From the NCBI RefSeq assembly GCF_014651075.1, contig NZ_BMWE01000001.1:496001-560000 (forward strand): a stretch of 64,000 nt of DNA, given 5' to 3'. Made by a program: the position numbers and the translations under genes. The notes beneath the pieces are model-generated. The model was not told the origin of the DNA, did no database searches, and was given only the letters and a program-made list of their open reading frames with translations. Positions 39,543 through 48,131 of this stretch are shown in pieces. Within the stretch, counting starts at the first letter, position 1. Every line of letters starts with the position of its first letter. The stretch comes from Streptomyces djakartensis (lineage in GTDB: Bacteria > Actinomycetota > Actinomycetes > Streptomycetales > Streptomycetaceae).

Positions 39543-40979
39543 TCAGTGGGCGGTGGTCTGCAGCACGGGCGCCGGCTCGGTGGCGCCGGTCTGCCGCTCG
39601 GTGCGTCGCCGGGTCGGGATCAGCAGGGCCGCGACGCCCGCCAGGGCCACCACGGCGGAGCCGGTGACCAGCGCGGGCCGCATGCCGTCGACGAAGGTCT
39701 GGCCGGTCTCGTATCCGCCCTGGGCCGCGAAGATCGACGCCATGACGGCGATGCCGAGCGCTCCGCCCACCTCGCGCAGGGCGTTGTTGGCGCCGGAGGC
39801 GATGCCCTGCTCCGACGGCCGCACGCTGGACATCACCAGATGGGAGGCGGGGGCGAAGAACAGCGCCATGCCGACGCCGCTGATGATCAGGGCGGGCAAC
39901 TGGGCCACGTAGGAGGCGTCGGCCGTGGCCACCGTCGCCATGTAGCCGAGGCCCAGGGCCTGCAGGAAGAGGCCTGCGGCGACGACCGGGCGGCCGCCGA
40001 CACGGTCGGCGAGGACGCCGGCGACGGGGGCGACCAGCATCGGCATGCCGGTCCAGGGCAGCATCCTCAGGCCCGCCTCGGTGGGCGAGTAGCCGAGGAC
40101 GCCCTGCATGTACTGGCTGAGCAGGAAGATCGAGCCGAACATGCCGAGGAACATCAGCAGGCTCGCCGCGTTGATGCCGGCGAAGGCCCGGGAGCGGAAG
40201 AGCCGCATGGGGAGCATGGGGGTCTTGGCGCGGGTGCTGTAGAGGACGAAGGCGACCAGCAGCGCCGAGCCGGCGAACAGGCCCATGAGGACCAGGCCGC
40301 CGGTCCAGCCGTCGGCGGGGCCGCGGACCAGGCCGTAGACGATGCCGAAGAGGCCACCGCTGGCGAGCAGGGTGCCGGGGATGTCGAGCGGGGCTCCGGT
40401 GCCGTGCGACTCGGCGAGGCGGAGGCGGGCGAGCGGGAGCAGGGCGAGGCCCAGCGGGACGTTCAGCCAGAAGATCCACTGCCAGGAGATGTGTTCGGTG
40501 AGGGTGCCGCCGACCAGCGGTCCGGAGGCGACGGCGAGTCCGTTGACCGCTCCCCAGATGCCGTACGCCATGCCGCGCTTGGCGGCGGGCACGGCCGCGG
40601 TCAGCAGGGTGAGCGTCAGCGGCATCATCACCGCGGCACCGGCGCCCTGGACCGCGCGGGCGGCGATGAGGGAGTCGATGCCGGGCGCCATGGCGGCCGC
40701 GGCGGAGGCGCCGGTGAAGACGGCGAGTCCGGCGATGAAGAGCTGGCGGCGGCCGAAGCGGTCGCCTAGGGCCGCTCCGGTCATCAGCAGGACGGCGAAG
40801 GTGAGCGTGTAGGCGCTCACGGTCCATTCCAGGTCGTGCAGGGCTCCGCCGAGGTCCTCGCGGATGGAGGGCAGGGCGGTGGTGACGACGAGGTTGTCCA
40901 GGGCCGCCATGAATCCGGCGACGCTGGTAATCATGAGGGCCCAGGCGGCTCCTCCGCGACGTGCGGTGTGCTCTGACAT
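39543..40979 (-). CDS. MFS drug exporter, DHA2 (EmrB/QacA) family
   Basis: 478 residues with 14 predicted membrane helices. Family motifs include LDNLVVTTALPSIREDL in helix 1, motif A-like GDRFGRRQLF, and motif C-like GPLVGGTL in helix 5. These proton antiporters export lipophilic drugs and dyes. The gene is divergent from, and probably repressed by, the TetR protein encoded at 41072; a palindrome related to the TetR operator lies at 41011-41028, about 30 bases upstream of the start. Confidence 0.92.
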   Translation of the reverse strand: MSEHTARRGGAAWALMITSVAGFMAALDNLVVTTALPSIREDLGGALHDLEWTVSAYTLTFAVLLMTGAALGDRFGRRQLFIAGLAVFTGASAAAAMAPGIDSLIAARAVQGAGAAVMMPLTLTLLTAAVPAAKRGMAYGIWGAVNGLAVASGPLVGGTLTEHISWQWIFWLNVPLGLALLPLARLRLAESHGTGAPLDIPGTLLASGGLFGIVYGLVRGPADGWTGGLVLMGLFAGSALLVAFVLYSTRAKTPMLPMRLFRSRAFAGINAASLLMFLGMFGSIFLLSQYMQGVLGYSPTEAGLRMLPWTGMPMLVAPVAGVLADRVGGRPVVAAGLFLQALGLGYMATVATADASYVAQLPALIISGVGMALFFAPASHLVMSSVRPSEQGIASGANNALREVGGALGIAVMASIFAAQGGYETGQTFVDGMRPALVTGSAVVALAGVAALLIPTRRRTERQTGATEPAPVLQTTAH

Positions 40980-41010
40980 CGCTCCCCCATGGAGTGTGTG
41001 CGGTGATCGA

Positions 41011-41028
41011 TTAGTTATTGATTACTAA
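41011..41028. promoter_or_regulatory. TetR-type operator upstream of the exporter gene
   Basis: TTAGTTATTGATTACTAA has dyad arms TTAGT/ACTAA and matches the right half of the palindrome at 41635-41656, placing both sites under the same repressor. Confidence 0.6.
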
Positions 41029-41071
41029 CTTTCGAGGTCATGAAAAGGGGCCGGCATCCTCGTCCGGAGTG

Positions 41072-41626
41072 TCAGCTCCCCGAGTCCGACGGGGTCAGTC
41101 CCGCCCAGACCCGGTGATCGGCCGGGAAGCCCATCGCCACGAGGCAGTTGATGAGCATGCCCTGCGCGAGAAAGGACGTCGTCTCGTGAGCGTCGGCCCC
41201 CAGCGGCAGGTGGATGGTGTCCCACAGCCGCATCCAGCCCGCGCGCACAGCCTCGCCGAACTCGCGGTCCCCCTCCTCCTCGGCGGCCGTCACGGCGAGA
41301 TACATCTGCATCTGCATCATCAGCCGCTCCGGCTGCTCGGAGATGGTCTGGACGTATGTCTCACCCATGGCGCGGCGGGCCTCTTCGCCCTCCAGCCCCT
41401 CGGCCGCCTCCGCGAACATCCGGATGGTGTCCTCGACACACCGCTCGGCCGCCGCCAGGAAGATCGCCTTCTTGCCCGGGAAGAGCCGGAAGAGATAGGG
41501 CTGCGAGACGCCGACCCGGCGGGCGATCGCCTCGGTCGAGGTGCCGTGGTAACCACCTCGGGCGAACTCGGTCGTCGCCGCCCGGATGACACTCTCGCGC
41601 CGCTCTTCCGCACTCATCCTGGCCAT
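41072..41626 (-). CDS. TetR-family repressor
   Basis: 184 residues from the ATG at 41626; a TTG 21 bases earlier and an ATG at 41617 are alternatives, and none has a good ribosome-binding site, so translation may be leaderless. The N-terminal HTH is clear: RESVIRAATTEFARGGYHGT, STEAIARRVGVSQPYLFRLF. The C-terminal ligand domain is helical. A perfect palindrome overlaps the probable promoter and start, indicating autoregulation; a second related site precedes the drug exporter gene, the likely target. Confidence 0.9.
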   Translation of the reverse strand: MARMSAEERRESVIRAATTEFARGGYHGTSTEAIARRVGVSQPYLFRLFPGKKAIFLAAAERCVEDTIRMFAEAAEGLEGEEARRAMGETYVQTISEQPERLMMQMQMYLAVTAAEEEGDREFGEAVRAGWMRLWDTIHLPLGADAHETTSFLAQGMLINCLVAMGFPADHRVWAGLTPSDSGS

Positions 41627-41634
41627 GCAAGTGA

Positions 41635-41656
41635 AGTTAGTGCTCAATCACTAACT
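41635..41656. promoter_or_regulatory. TetR-type operator, perfect palindrome
   Basis: AGTTAGTG CTCAAT CACTAACT has 8-bp perfect arms and lies 9 bases before the repressor ATG, a typical autoregulatory operator. AT-rich for this genome. Confidence 0.75.
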
Positions 41657-41684
41657 CTGTCAAGCGGTTCCGCGCCGCCTCATG

Positions 41685-41721
41685 CGTGAGGGGCGCCCCG
41701 CGGTGGCGAGCGCCCCTCACG
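41685..41721 (-). terminator. Terminator after the MaoC-type gene
   Basis: CGTGAGGGGCGC (41685-41696) pairs perfectly with 41710-41721, 18 bases after the stop of the dehydratase gene at 41739. Confidence 0.8.
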
Positions 41722-41738
41722 TCGTGCCGCTGACGGCC

Positions 41739-42167
41739 TCAGGCCAGTCGTACGACCGCCCTGGACATGCCCAGCACCTTCTGCCCTGCGCTCGTCGCCG
41801 TCAGGTCCACGCGGACCGTGTTGTCGTCGAGCTTGGCCCCGACCTTGCCGGCGACCTCGATCACGGCTCCGTGGTCGTCGTTCGGCACGACCACGGGCTT
41901 GGTGAAGCGGACGCCGTACTCGACGACCGCGCCGGGATCGCCGGCCCAGTCGGTGACCACGCGGATCGCCTCCGCCATGGTGAACATGCCGTGCGCGATG
42001 ACGTCAGGCAGGCCGACCTCCTTGGCGAACTTCTCGTTCCAGTGGATCGGGTTGAAGTCGCCGGAGGCGCCCGCGTACTGCACGAGCGTCGCGCGGGTCA
42101 CCGGGAAGGTCTGCGCGGGCAGTTCCGTGCCGACCTCGACGTCGGAGTAGGAGATCTTCGCCGTCAT
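41739..42167 (-). CDS. MaoC-like (R)-hydratase, HadB-like
   Basis: 142 residues, hot-dog fold hydratase. The catalytic motif YAGASGDFNPIHWNE (Asp and His of the hydratase dyad) is at about 31-45, followed by VIAHGMFTMA. Together with the upstream gene it resembles the HadA/HadB heterodimer that dehydrates 3-hydroxyacyl-ACP. The start used is ATG 42167; a GTG at 42179 overlaps the upstream stop (GTGA) and would add four residues, so the two genes are coupled either way. Confidence 0.9.
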   Translation of the reverse strand: MTAKISYSDVEVGTELPAQTFPVTRATLVQYAGASGDFNPIHWNEKFAKEVGLPDVIAHGMFTMAEAIRVVTDWAGDPGAVVEYGVRFTKPVVVPNDDHGAVIEVAGKVGAKLDDNTVRVDLTATSAGQKVLGMSRAVVRLA

Positions 42168-42175
42168 GGGATCGC

Positions 42176-42628
42176 TCACGCCTCCTCGGCCGCGCGGGCC
42201 ACGAGCTTGGTCCAGGCGGTCACGACGTGCTCGCCGGCCTCGTCGTGGACCTCGCCGCGGATGTCCAGGATGTCGTTGCCCGCGAGGGACTTGACTGCCT
42301 CGATGGTCGAGGTGACCGTGAGGCGGTCGCCGGCGCGGACGGGGCGGCGATAGGCGAACTTCTGGTCGCCGTGCACCACCCGGCTGTAGTCCAGGCCGAG
42401 CTGCGGGTCCTGGACGACCTGCGCGGCGGCCTTGAAGGTGATCGAGAAGACGAAGGTCGGCGGAGCGATCACGTCGGGGTGGCCGAGCTCCTTGGCGGCC
42501 TCCGCGTCCGTGTACGCCGGGTTGGTGTCCCCGACCGCCTCGGCGAACTCGCGGATCTTCTCCCGGCCCACCTCGTAGGGCGCGGTGGGCGGGTACGTCC
42601 GCCCCACGAAGGACTGGTCGAGCGCCAT
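42176..42628 (-). CDS. FAS1-like/MaoC N-terminal dehydratase, HadA-like
   Basis: 150 residues. It opens ALDQSFVGRTYPPTAPYEVG and contains KIREFAEAVGDTNPAYTD and PPTFVFSITFKAAAQV, matching the UPF0336/HadA-type half of the two-subunit (R)-hydratase. It lacks the catalytic Asp/His of its partner, as expected for the stabilising subunit. The downstream HadB-like gene overlaps or nearly overlaps it, and rpmG follows the same strand order upstream. Confidence 0.9.
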   Translation of the reverse strand: MALDQSFVGRTYPPTAPYEVGREKIREFAEAVGDTNPAYTDAEAAKELGHPDVIAPPTFVFSITFKAAAQVVQDPQLGLDYSRVVHGDQKFAYRRPVRAGDRLTVTSTIEAVKSLAGNDILDIRGEVHDEAGEHVVTAWTKLVARAAEEA

Positions 42629-42678
42629 GGCCCGGCACCTCCTGATTGCTCTACTGAACGGTACGGGTGACTCAACGA

Positions 42679-42715
42679 CGCGAGGCCGCCCCCGACACTC
42701 GGGGACGGCCTCGCG
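42679..42715 (-). terminator. Terminator after rpmG
   Basis: CGCGAGGCCG (42679-42688) pairs with 42706-42715, extended by CCCCG/CGGGG with a one-base offset, 13 bases after the rpmG stop. Confidence 0.8.
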
Positions 42716-42727
42716 TACGAGCCTGAT

Positions 42728-42892
42728 TTATCGCGTCTCGCGGTGCGCGGTGTGCGCGTTGCAACGCGGGCAGTGCTTCTTCATCTCAAGACGGTCCGGG
42801 TTGTTACGCCGGTTCTTCTTGGTGATGTAGTTCCGCTCCTTGCACTCCACGCAGGCCAGCGTGATCTTCGGGCGGACGTCGGTGGCAGCCAC
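42728..42892 (-). CDS. rpmG: Ribosomal protein L33
   Basis: 54 residues from a GTG at 42892 with AAGGAG eight bases upstream. It reads [20 protein letters not shown] and ends [15 protein letters not shown]. Two CxxC pairs (CVEC and CPRC) make this the zinc-binding C+ form of L33. It is a small 50S protein near the E site. It is transcribed from a region shared with tRNA-Met and tRNA-Thr, which lie just upstream on the same strand. Confidence 0.97.
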   Translation of the reverse strand: MAATDVRPKITLACVECKERNYITKKNRRNNPDRLEMKKHCPRCNAHTAHRETR

Positions 42893-42981
42893 GTGAGTGC
42901 TCCTTGACGAACGGATGGAATGGTTTAACGCAAGAAAGAGTAGCCGATCGAAGGACCGACCCCGCAATCGGCTACTGTCAG

Positions 42982-43054
42982 TAGCGGTGACCGGACTTGA
43001 ACCGGTGACACAGCGATTATGAGCCGCTTGCTCTACCGACTGAGCTACACCGCT
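42982..43054 (-). tRNA. tRNA-Met (CAT), elongator
   Basis: Minus-strand cloverleaf with acceptor AGCGGTG/CACCGCT, D arm GTAGCTCAGTCGGTAGAGC, anticodon loop CTCATAA (CAT) on stem GCGG, and T arm with GGTTCAAGTCC. The anticodon stem lacks the GGG/CCC pairs of an initiator, so it is the elongator type. Confidence 0.95.
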
Positions 43055-43100
43055 GCGATGCGATCGGACCCCGCCTCACGGCGGGAACCGTTCACACCAG

Positions 43101-43173
43101 AGCCCCAAAACGGAATCGAACCGTTGACCTTCTCCTTACCATGGAGACGCTCTGCCGACTGAGCTATTGGGGC
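43101..43173 (-). tRNA. tRNA-Thr (GGT)
   Basis: Minus-strand cloverleaf: acceptor GCCCCAA/TTGGGGC, D arm TAGCTCAGTCGGCAGAGC, anticodon stem TCTCC with loop ATGGTAA (GGT), and T arm GGTTCGATTCC. It precedes tRNA-Met by 46 bases on the same strand and is probably co-transcribed. Confidence 0.95.
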
Positions 43174-43410
43174 GAGCGATGAAGACATTACACGCTCCGC
43201 CGCCGTTCGCCCAAATCCGTTTCGAGGCACCCGCCCCGGACGCGCGGACCGTCCTCCCAGCCGCCTCGTCCGTGTCTCGCGTTCGGCACGGCGGACCACA
43301 CCGGTACGACTATTGCGCTCCTCCCCGACACCGGCGTACGGCCGTCCTAGGCTCGACTCACTCTGAGTGATCATGCGTCCTCGCCTGCGCAGCCGAGCCC
43401 CTGGAGCGCG

Positions 43411-44670
43411 ATGCCCGACAGTCAGCCGCAGCCACCCCCGCCGTCGTCACCCTCGCCGGGCCCGGCCGACCCGTCGTCGCTGCTGCTGTGCGGTGCGCGC
43501 CTCACCGACGGCCGGACCGTGGACGTCCGGTTGGGCGGCGGGCGCATCGAGGCGGTCGGCACGGCCGGCAGCCTGGCCGCCGGCGGCACGCGCGCGTGCG
43601 GGGCGCGGCTGGATCTCGGCGGCTATCTGCTGCTGCCGGCCCCGGCCGAGCCGCACTCCCACGCCGACACGGCCCTGTCGGCCGACCCGGGGGGACCGGT
43701 CTCCTACGAGCCCCGGGAGGTCCAGCGCCGCGCGACCGAGGCCGCGCTGCTCCAACTGGGGCACGGCGCGACGGCGGTGCGGGCCCACGTACGTGTGGGG
43801 GATGTCCAGGGCCTGGGCGCGCTGGAGGCCGTGCTGCAGGCGCGGCGGGCACTGCGGGGGCTGGCCGAGCTGACCACGGTGGCGATGCCCCGGGTGCTGA
43901 CCGGGGTGGCCGGGGCGGACGGGCTGGCGATGCTGCGGGACGCGGTGAAGATGGGCGCCTCGGTGGTGGGCGGCCGGCCGGATCTCGACCCGGATCCGAC
44001 GGGGTACGTGGAGGCGGTCCTGGAGGTGGCCTCCGAGCACGGCTGTCCGGTCGACCTGCACACGGAGGCCGGGGACCCGGCGCGGCTGGCCCGGCTCGCG
44101 GCGATGGCGGGCGGGCTGCGCCCCGGGGTGACCCTCAGTCCGTGCGGTGATCTCGGCCGGCTGCCCTCCGAAGTCGCCTCGCGGGCCGCGGACCAGCTCG
44201 CGGCGGCCGGGGTGGCGGTGGTGTGCCTGCCGCAGGGCGGCTGCGGGGCTGTGGACCGGCGGGGTGCGGCTCCCGTGCGGCTGCTGCGCGCGGCCGGGGT
44301 CCGGGTGGCCGCGGGGAGCGGGGCGCTGCGGGACGTGTCGAACCCGGTGGGGCGCGGCGACCCGCTGGAGGCGGCGTTCCTGCTGGCCTCGCGGTGCGGG
44401 CTGGCCCCGGAGGAGGCGTACGGCGCGGTGAGCGGGTCGGCGCGGGCGGTGCTGGGGCTGCCCGAGGTACGGGTCGAGGCGGGATTCCCGGCCGAGTTGC
44501 TCGCGGTGCGCGGGGACGGACTGGCCGGGGCGCTGTCGATGGGATACAGCCGGGTGGTGGTGCACCAGGGGCGCGTGGTGGCGCGTACCAGCGCGGTGCG
44601 GGAGTACTGCGGTTCGGCCGCCTCGGCGGAGCTGGGGCTGCCGAGGCAGGGGCGGGGGGAAGTGTCGTAA
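43411..44670 (+). CDS. Amidohydrolase-family protein with missing active-site residues
   Basis: 419 residues resembling cytosine deaminase-type amidohydrolases. The first metal motif PHSHAD (HxH) is present near 81-86 and a third ligand in VDLHTE near 211. By my alignment, however, the conserved His that follows (SHT in CodA) is Pro (SPCGDL), and the catalytic Asp region is replaced by AAGSGALRDVSNPVG. Two of the key catalytic or metal residues are therefore lost, so the protein may be non-catalytic or have a different chemistry. The first 20 residues are Pro/Ser-rich. The gene is followed by a 38-bp tandem-repeat array. Confidence 0.75.
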   Translation: MPDSQPQPPPPSSPSPGPADPSSLLLCGARLTDGRTVDVRLGGGRIEAVGTAGSLAAGGTRACGARLDLGGYLLLPAPAEPHSHADTALSADPGGPVSYEPREVQRRATEAALLQLGHGATAVRAHVRVGDVQGLGALEAVLQARRALRGLAELTTVAMPRVLTGVAGADGLAMLRDAVKMGASVVGGRPDLDPDPTGYVEAVLEVASEHGCPVDLHTEAGDPARLARLAAMAGGLRPGVTLSPCGDLGRLPSEVASRAADQLAAAGVAVVCLPQGGCGAVDRRGAAPVRLLRAAGVRVAAGSGALRDVSNPVGRGDPLEAAFLLASRCGLAPEEAYGAVSGSARAVLGLPEVRVEAGFPAELLAVRGDGLAGALSMGYSRVVVHQGRVVARTSAVREYCGSAASAELGLPRQGRGEVS

Positions 44671-44695
44671 CGGCCTCCGACGGTGGAGCCCGGGG

Positions 44696-44960
44696 GCATG
44701 GCCGGGCCGTGCGGCGGACCGGGACATCCAGGGGCATGGCCGGGCCGTGCGGCGGACCGGGGCGTCCAGGGGCATGGCCGGGCCGTGCGGCGGACCGCGG
44801 CATCCAGGGGCGTGGCCAGGCCGTGCGGCGGACCGGGGCGTCCAGGGGCATGGCCGGGCCGTGCGGCGGACCGCGGCATCCAGGGGCGTGGCCGGGCCGT
44901 GCGGCGGACGGGGGCATCCAGGGGCATGGCCGGGCCGTGCGGCGGACGGGGGCGTCCGGG
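44696..44960. repeat. Tandem array of seven 38-bp repeats
   Basis: Seven near-identical units begin GCATGGCCGGGCCGTGCGG and end in CATCCAGGG or CGTCCAGGG; units differ by a few bases (GCGTGG for GCATGG, CCGCGG for CCGGGG). Since 38 is not a multiple of three the array codes for nothing consistent. It fills the whole gap between the amidohydrolase and SDR genes and is likely to vary in copy number. Confidence 0.9.
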
Positions 44961-44975
44961 CGTACGGTCGAAGGC

Positions 44976-45632
44976 ATGCGCATTGTCATCGCTGGTGGTC
45001 ATGGTCAGATCGCGTTGCGGCTGGAGCGGCTGCTCGCCGCGCGCGGGGACGAGGTGGCGGGAATCATCCGCAAGGCCGAACAGGCCGACGATCTGCGGGA
45101 GGCCGGTGCCGAACCGGTCGTGCTCGACCTGGAGTCGGCGTCCGTGGACGAGGTCGCGGAACGGCTGCGGGGCGCCGACGCTGCGGTGTTCGCGGCCGGC
45201 GCGGGCCCGGGCAGCGGGGTGGCCCGCAAGGACACGGTGGACAAGGCCGCGGCGATCCTCTTCGCGGACGCGGCCGTCAAGGCGGGCGTACGGCGTTTCG
45301 TGATCGTGTCGTCCATGGGCGCCGACCCGCGCCACGAGGGCGACGAGGTGTTCGACGTGTACCTGCGCGCCAAGGGCGAGGCGGACGCGTACGTGCGTGG
45401 ACTGGACGCCCTCGACTGGACGATCCTGCGCCCCGGTCAGCTCACCGACGACGCCGGCACCGGTCTCGTACGCCTGGAGGCGCACACGGGCCGAGGCCCG
45501 ATCCCGCGCGACGACGTGGCCGCCGTACTGGCGGAACTGGTGGACACCTCCGCGACGGCCGGGCTCACTCTGGAGCTGATCAGCGGGCCCGCGCCGGTGT
45601 CCGTGGCGGTGAAGTCGGTGGCGGGCAACTGA
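44976..45632 (+). CDS. NAD(P)-binding SDR-type protein
   Basis: 218 residues beginning RIVIAGGHGQIALRLERLLA, an atypical-SDR glycine motif (GGHGQIA) on a Rossmann fold. It contains AVFAAGAGPGSG, RFVIVSSMGADP and, later, LDWTILRPGQLTDDAGTG, as in the NAD(P)H-binding, NmrA-like and flavin-reductase-like family. The ATG at 44976 has GAAGG upstream, immediately after the repeat array. It is a cytoplasmic redox-sensing or reductase protein; substrate not visible. Confidence 0.88.
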   Translation: MRIVIAGGHGQIALRLERLLAARGDEVAGIIRKAEQADDLREAGAEPVVLDLESASVDEVAERLRGADAAVFAAGAGPGSGVARKDTVDKAAAILFADAAVKAGVRRFVIVSSMGADPRHEGDEVFDVYLRAKGEADAYVRGLDALDWTILRPGQLTDDAGTGLVRLEAHTGRGPIPRDDVAAVLAELVDTSATAGLTLELISGPAPVSVAVKSVAGN

Positions 45633-45799
45633 GCCTGCCGGAGGCGCGAGGGTTCCTGGGGCGCGGCCGGTGCCGATGCCGGCCGGCTCGACCGGCTGCT
45701 GTGCCCGGCATCCCCTCGTGCGGCTGTGGACCGTCGATCACGTGAAACGGGTCGGCGGGCCGGGCTGCTGGCGGTTGGACGCCCGGGGGCCGGGAGCGC

Positions 45800-46012
45800 T
45801 CAGAACAAGGGCAGCTGGCCGGGGAAGTCCGGTACGGCGTAGCCGTCGAGGGAGGGCTGCTCCGGGCCGGGCCTGGCCTGGCGGCGGGAGCCCGGGCACG
45901 AGGTGAGTTCGCCGTGCTCCCGGGCGCCGGGCGGGTCGTGGCGCGCGTACCGGCCGGCGACGACGGCGATCTCGCGACGGCACTCGGGGCAGGTTCTGCG
46001 GCGGGAGGACAT
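45800..46012 (-). CDS. Small CxxC protein
   Basis: 70 residues from the ATG at 46012 (SSRRRTCPECRREIAVVAGR). A CPEC pair, plus a later Cys in ELTSCPGS, suggests a small zinc-ribbon-like protein, though a full four-ligand set is not obvious. The C-terminus is PDFPGQLPLF. No good ribosome-binding site is seen. Similar small proteins occur in this position in Streptomyces, from memory; function unknown. The gaps on either side (45633-45799 and 46013-46193) show no other gene. Confidence 0.55.
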   Translation of the reverse strand: MSSRRRTCPECRREIAVVAGRYARHDPPGAREHGELTSCPGSRRQARPGPEQPSLDGYAVPDFPGQLPLF

Positions 46013-46193
46013 GGAGCCAGTGTGCCGCGCGAGCGGCCCGGGCATGCCGTCCCGGTTCTTCTTCGAGGTGGTGACGGGACGGCAGGTGCCGAGGGACGAC
46101 GGCCTGGTGCCCCGGCCCCCGCCGCCGTACGTACCTCCGGTGTGGTGGCCGGGGCAGTCAGTCGTCCATGCCCGACCCGTTCCATGAAGGGTG

Positions 46194-46228
46194 CCCCGGA
46201 CCGTGACGCCCCCTCCCCCGGTCCGGGG
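46194..46228 (-). terminator. Terminator after the monooxygenase gene
   Basis: CCCCGGACC (46194-46202) pairs perfectly with 46220-46228, 15 bases after the monooxygenase stop. Confidence 0.65.
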
Positions 46229-46242
46229 TACTCACCCCGTGC

Positions 46243-48131
<1,889 letters not shown>

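Noticed and set aside
44696-44960. CRISPR array
   Set aside because: Seven 38-bp units follow each other without spacers, so this is a simple tandem repeat.
44223-45632. Longer plus-strand reading of the SDR gene through the 38-bp repeats
   Set aside because: The repeat is not a multiple of three, and a good ribosome-binding site precedes the ATG at 44976.
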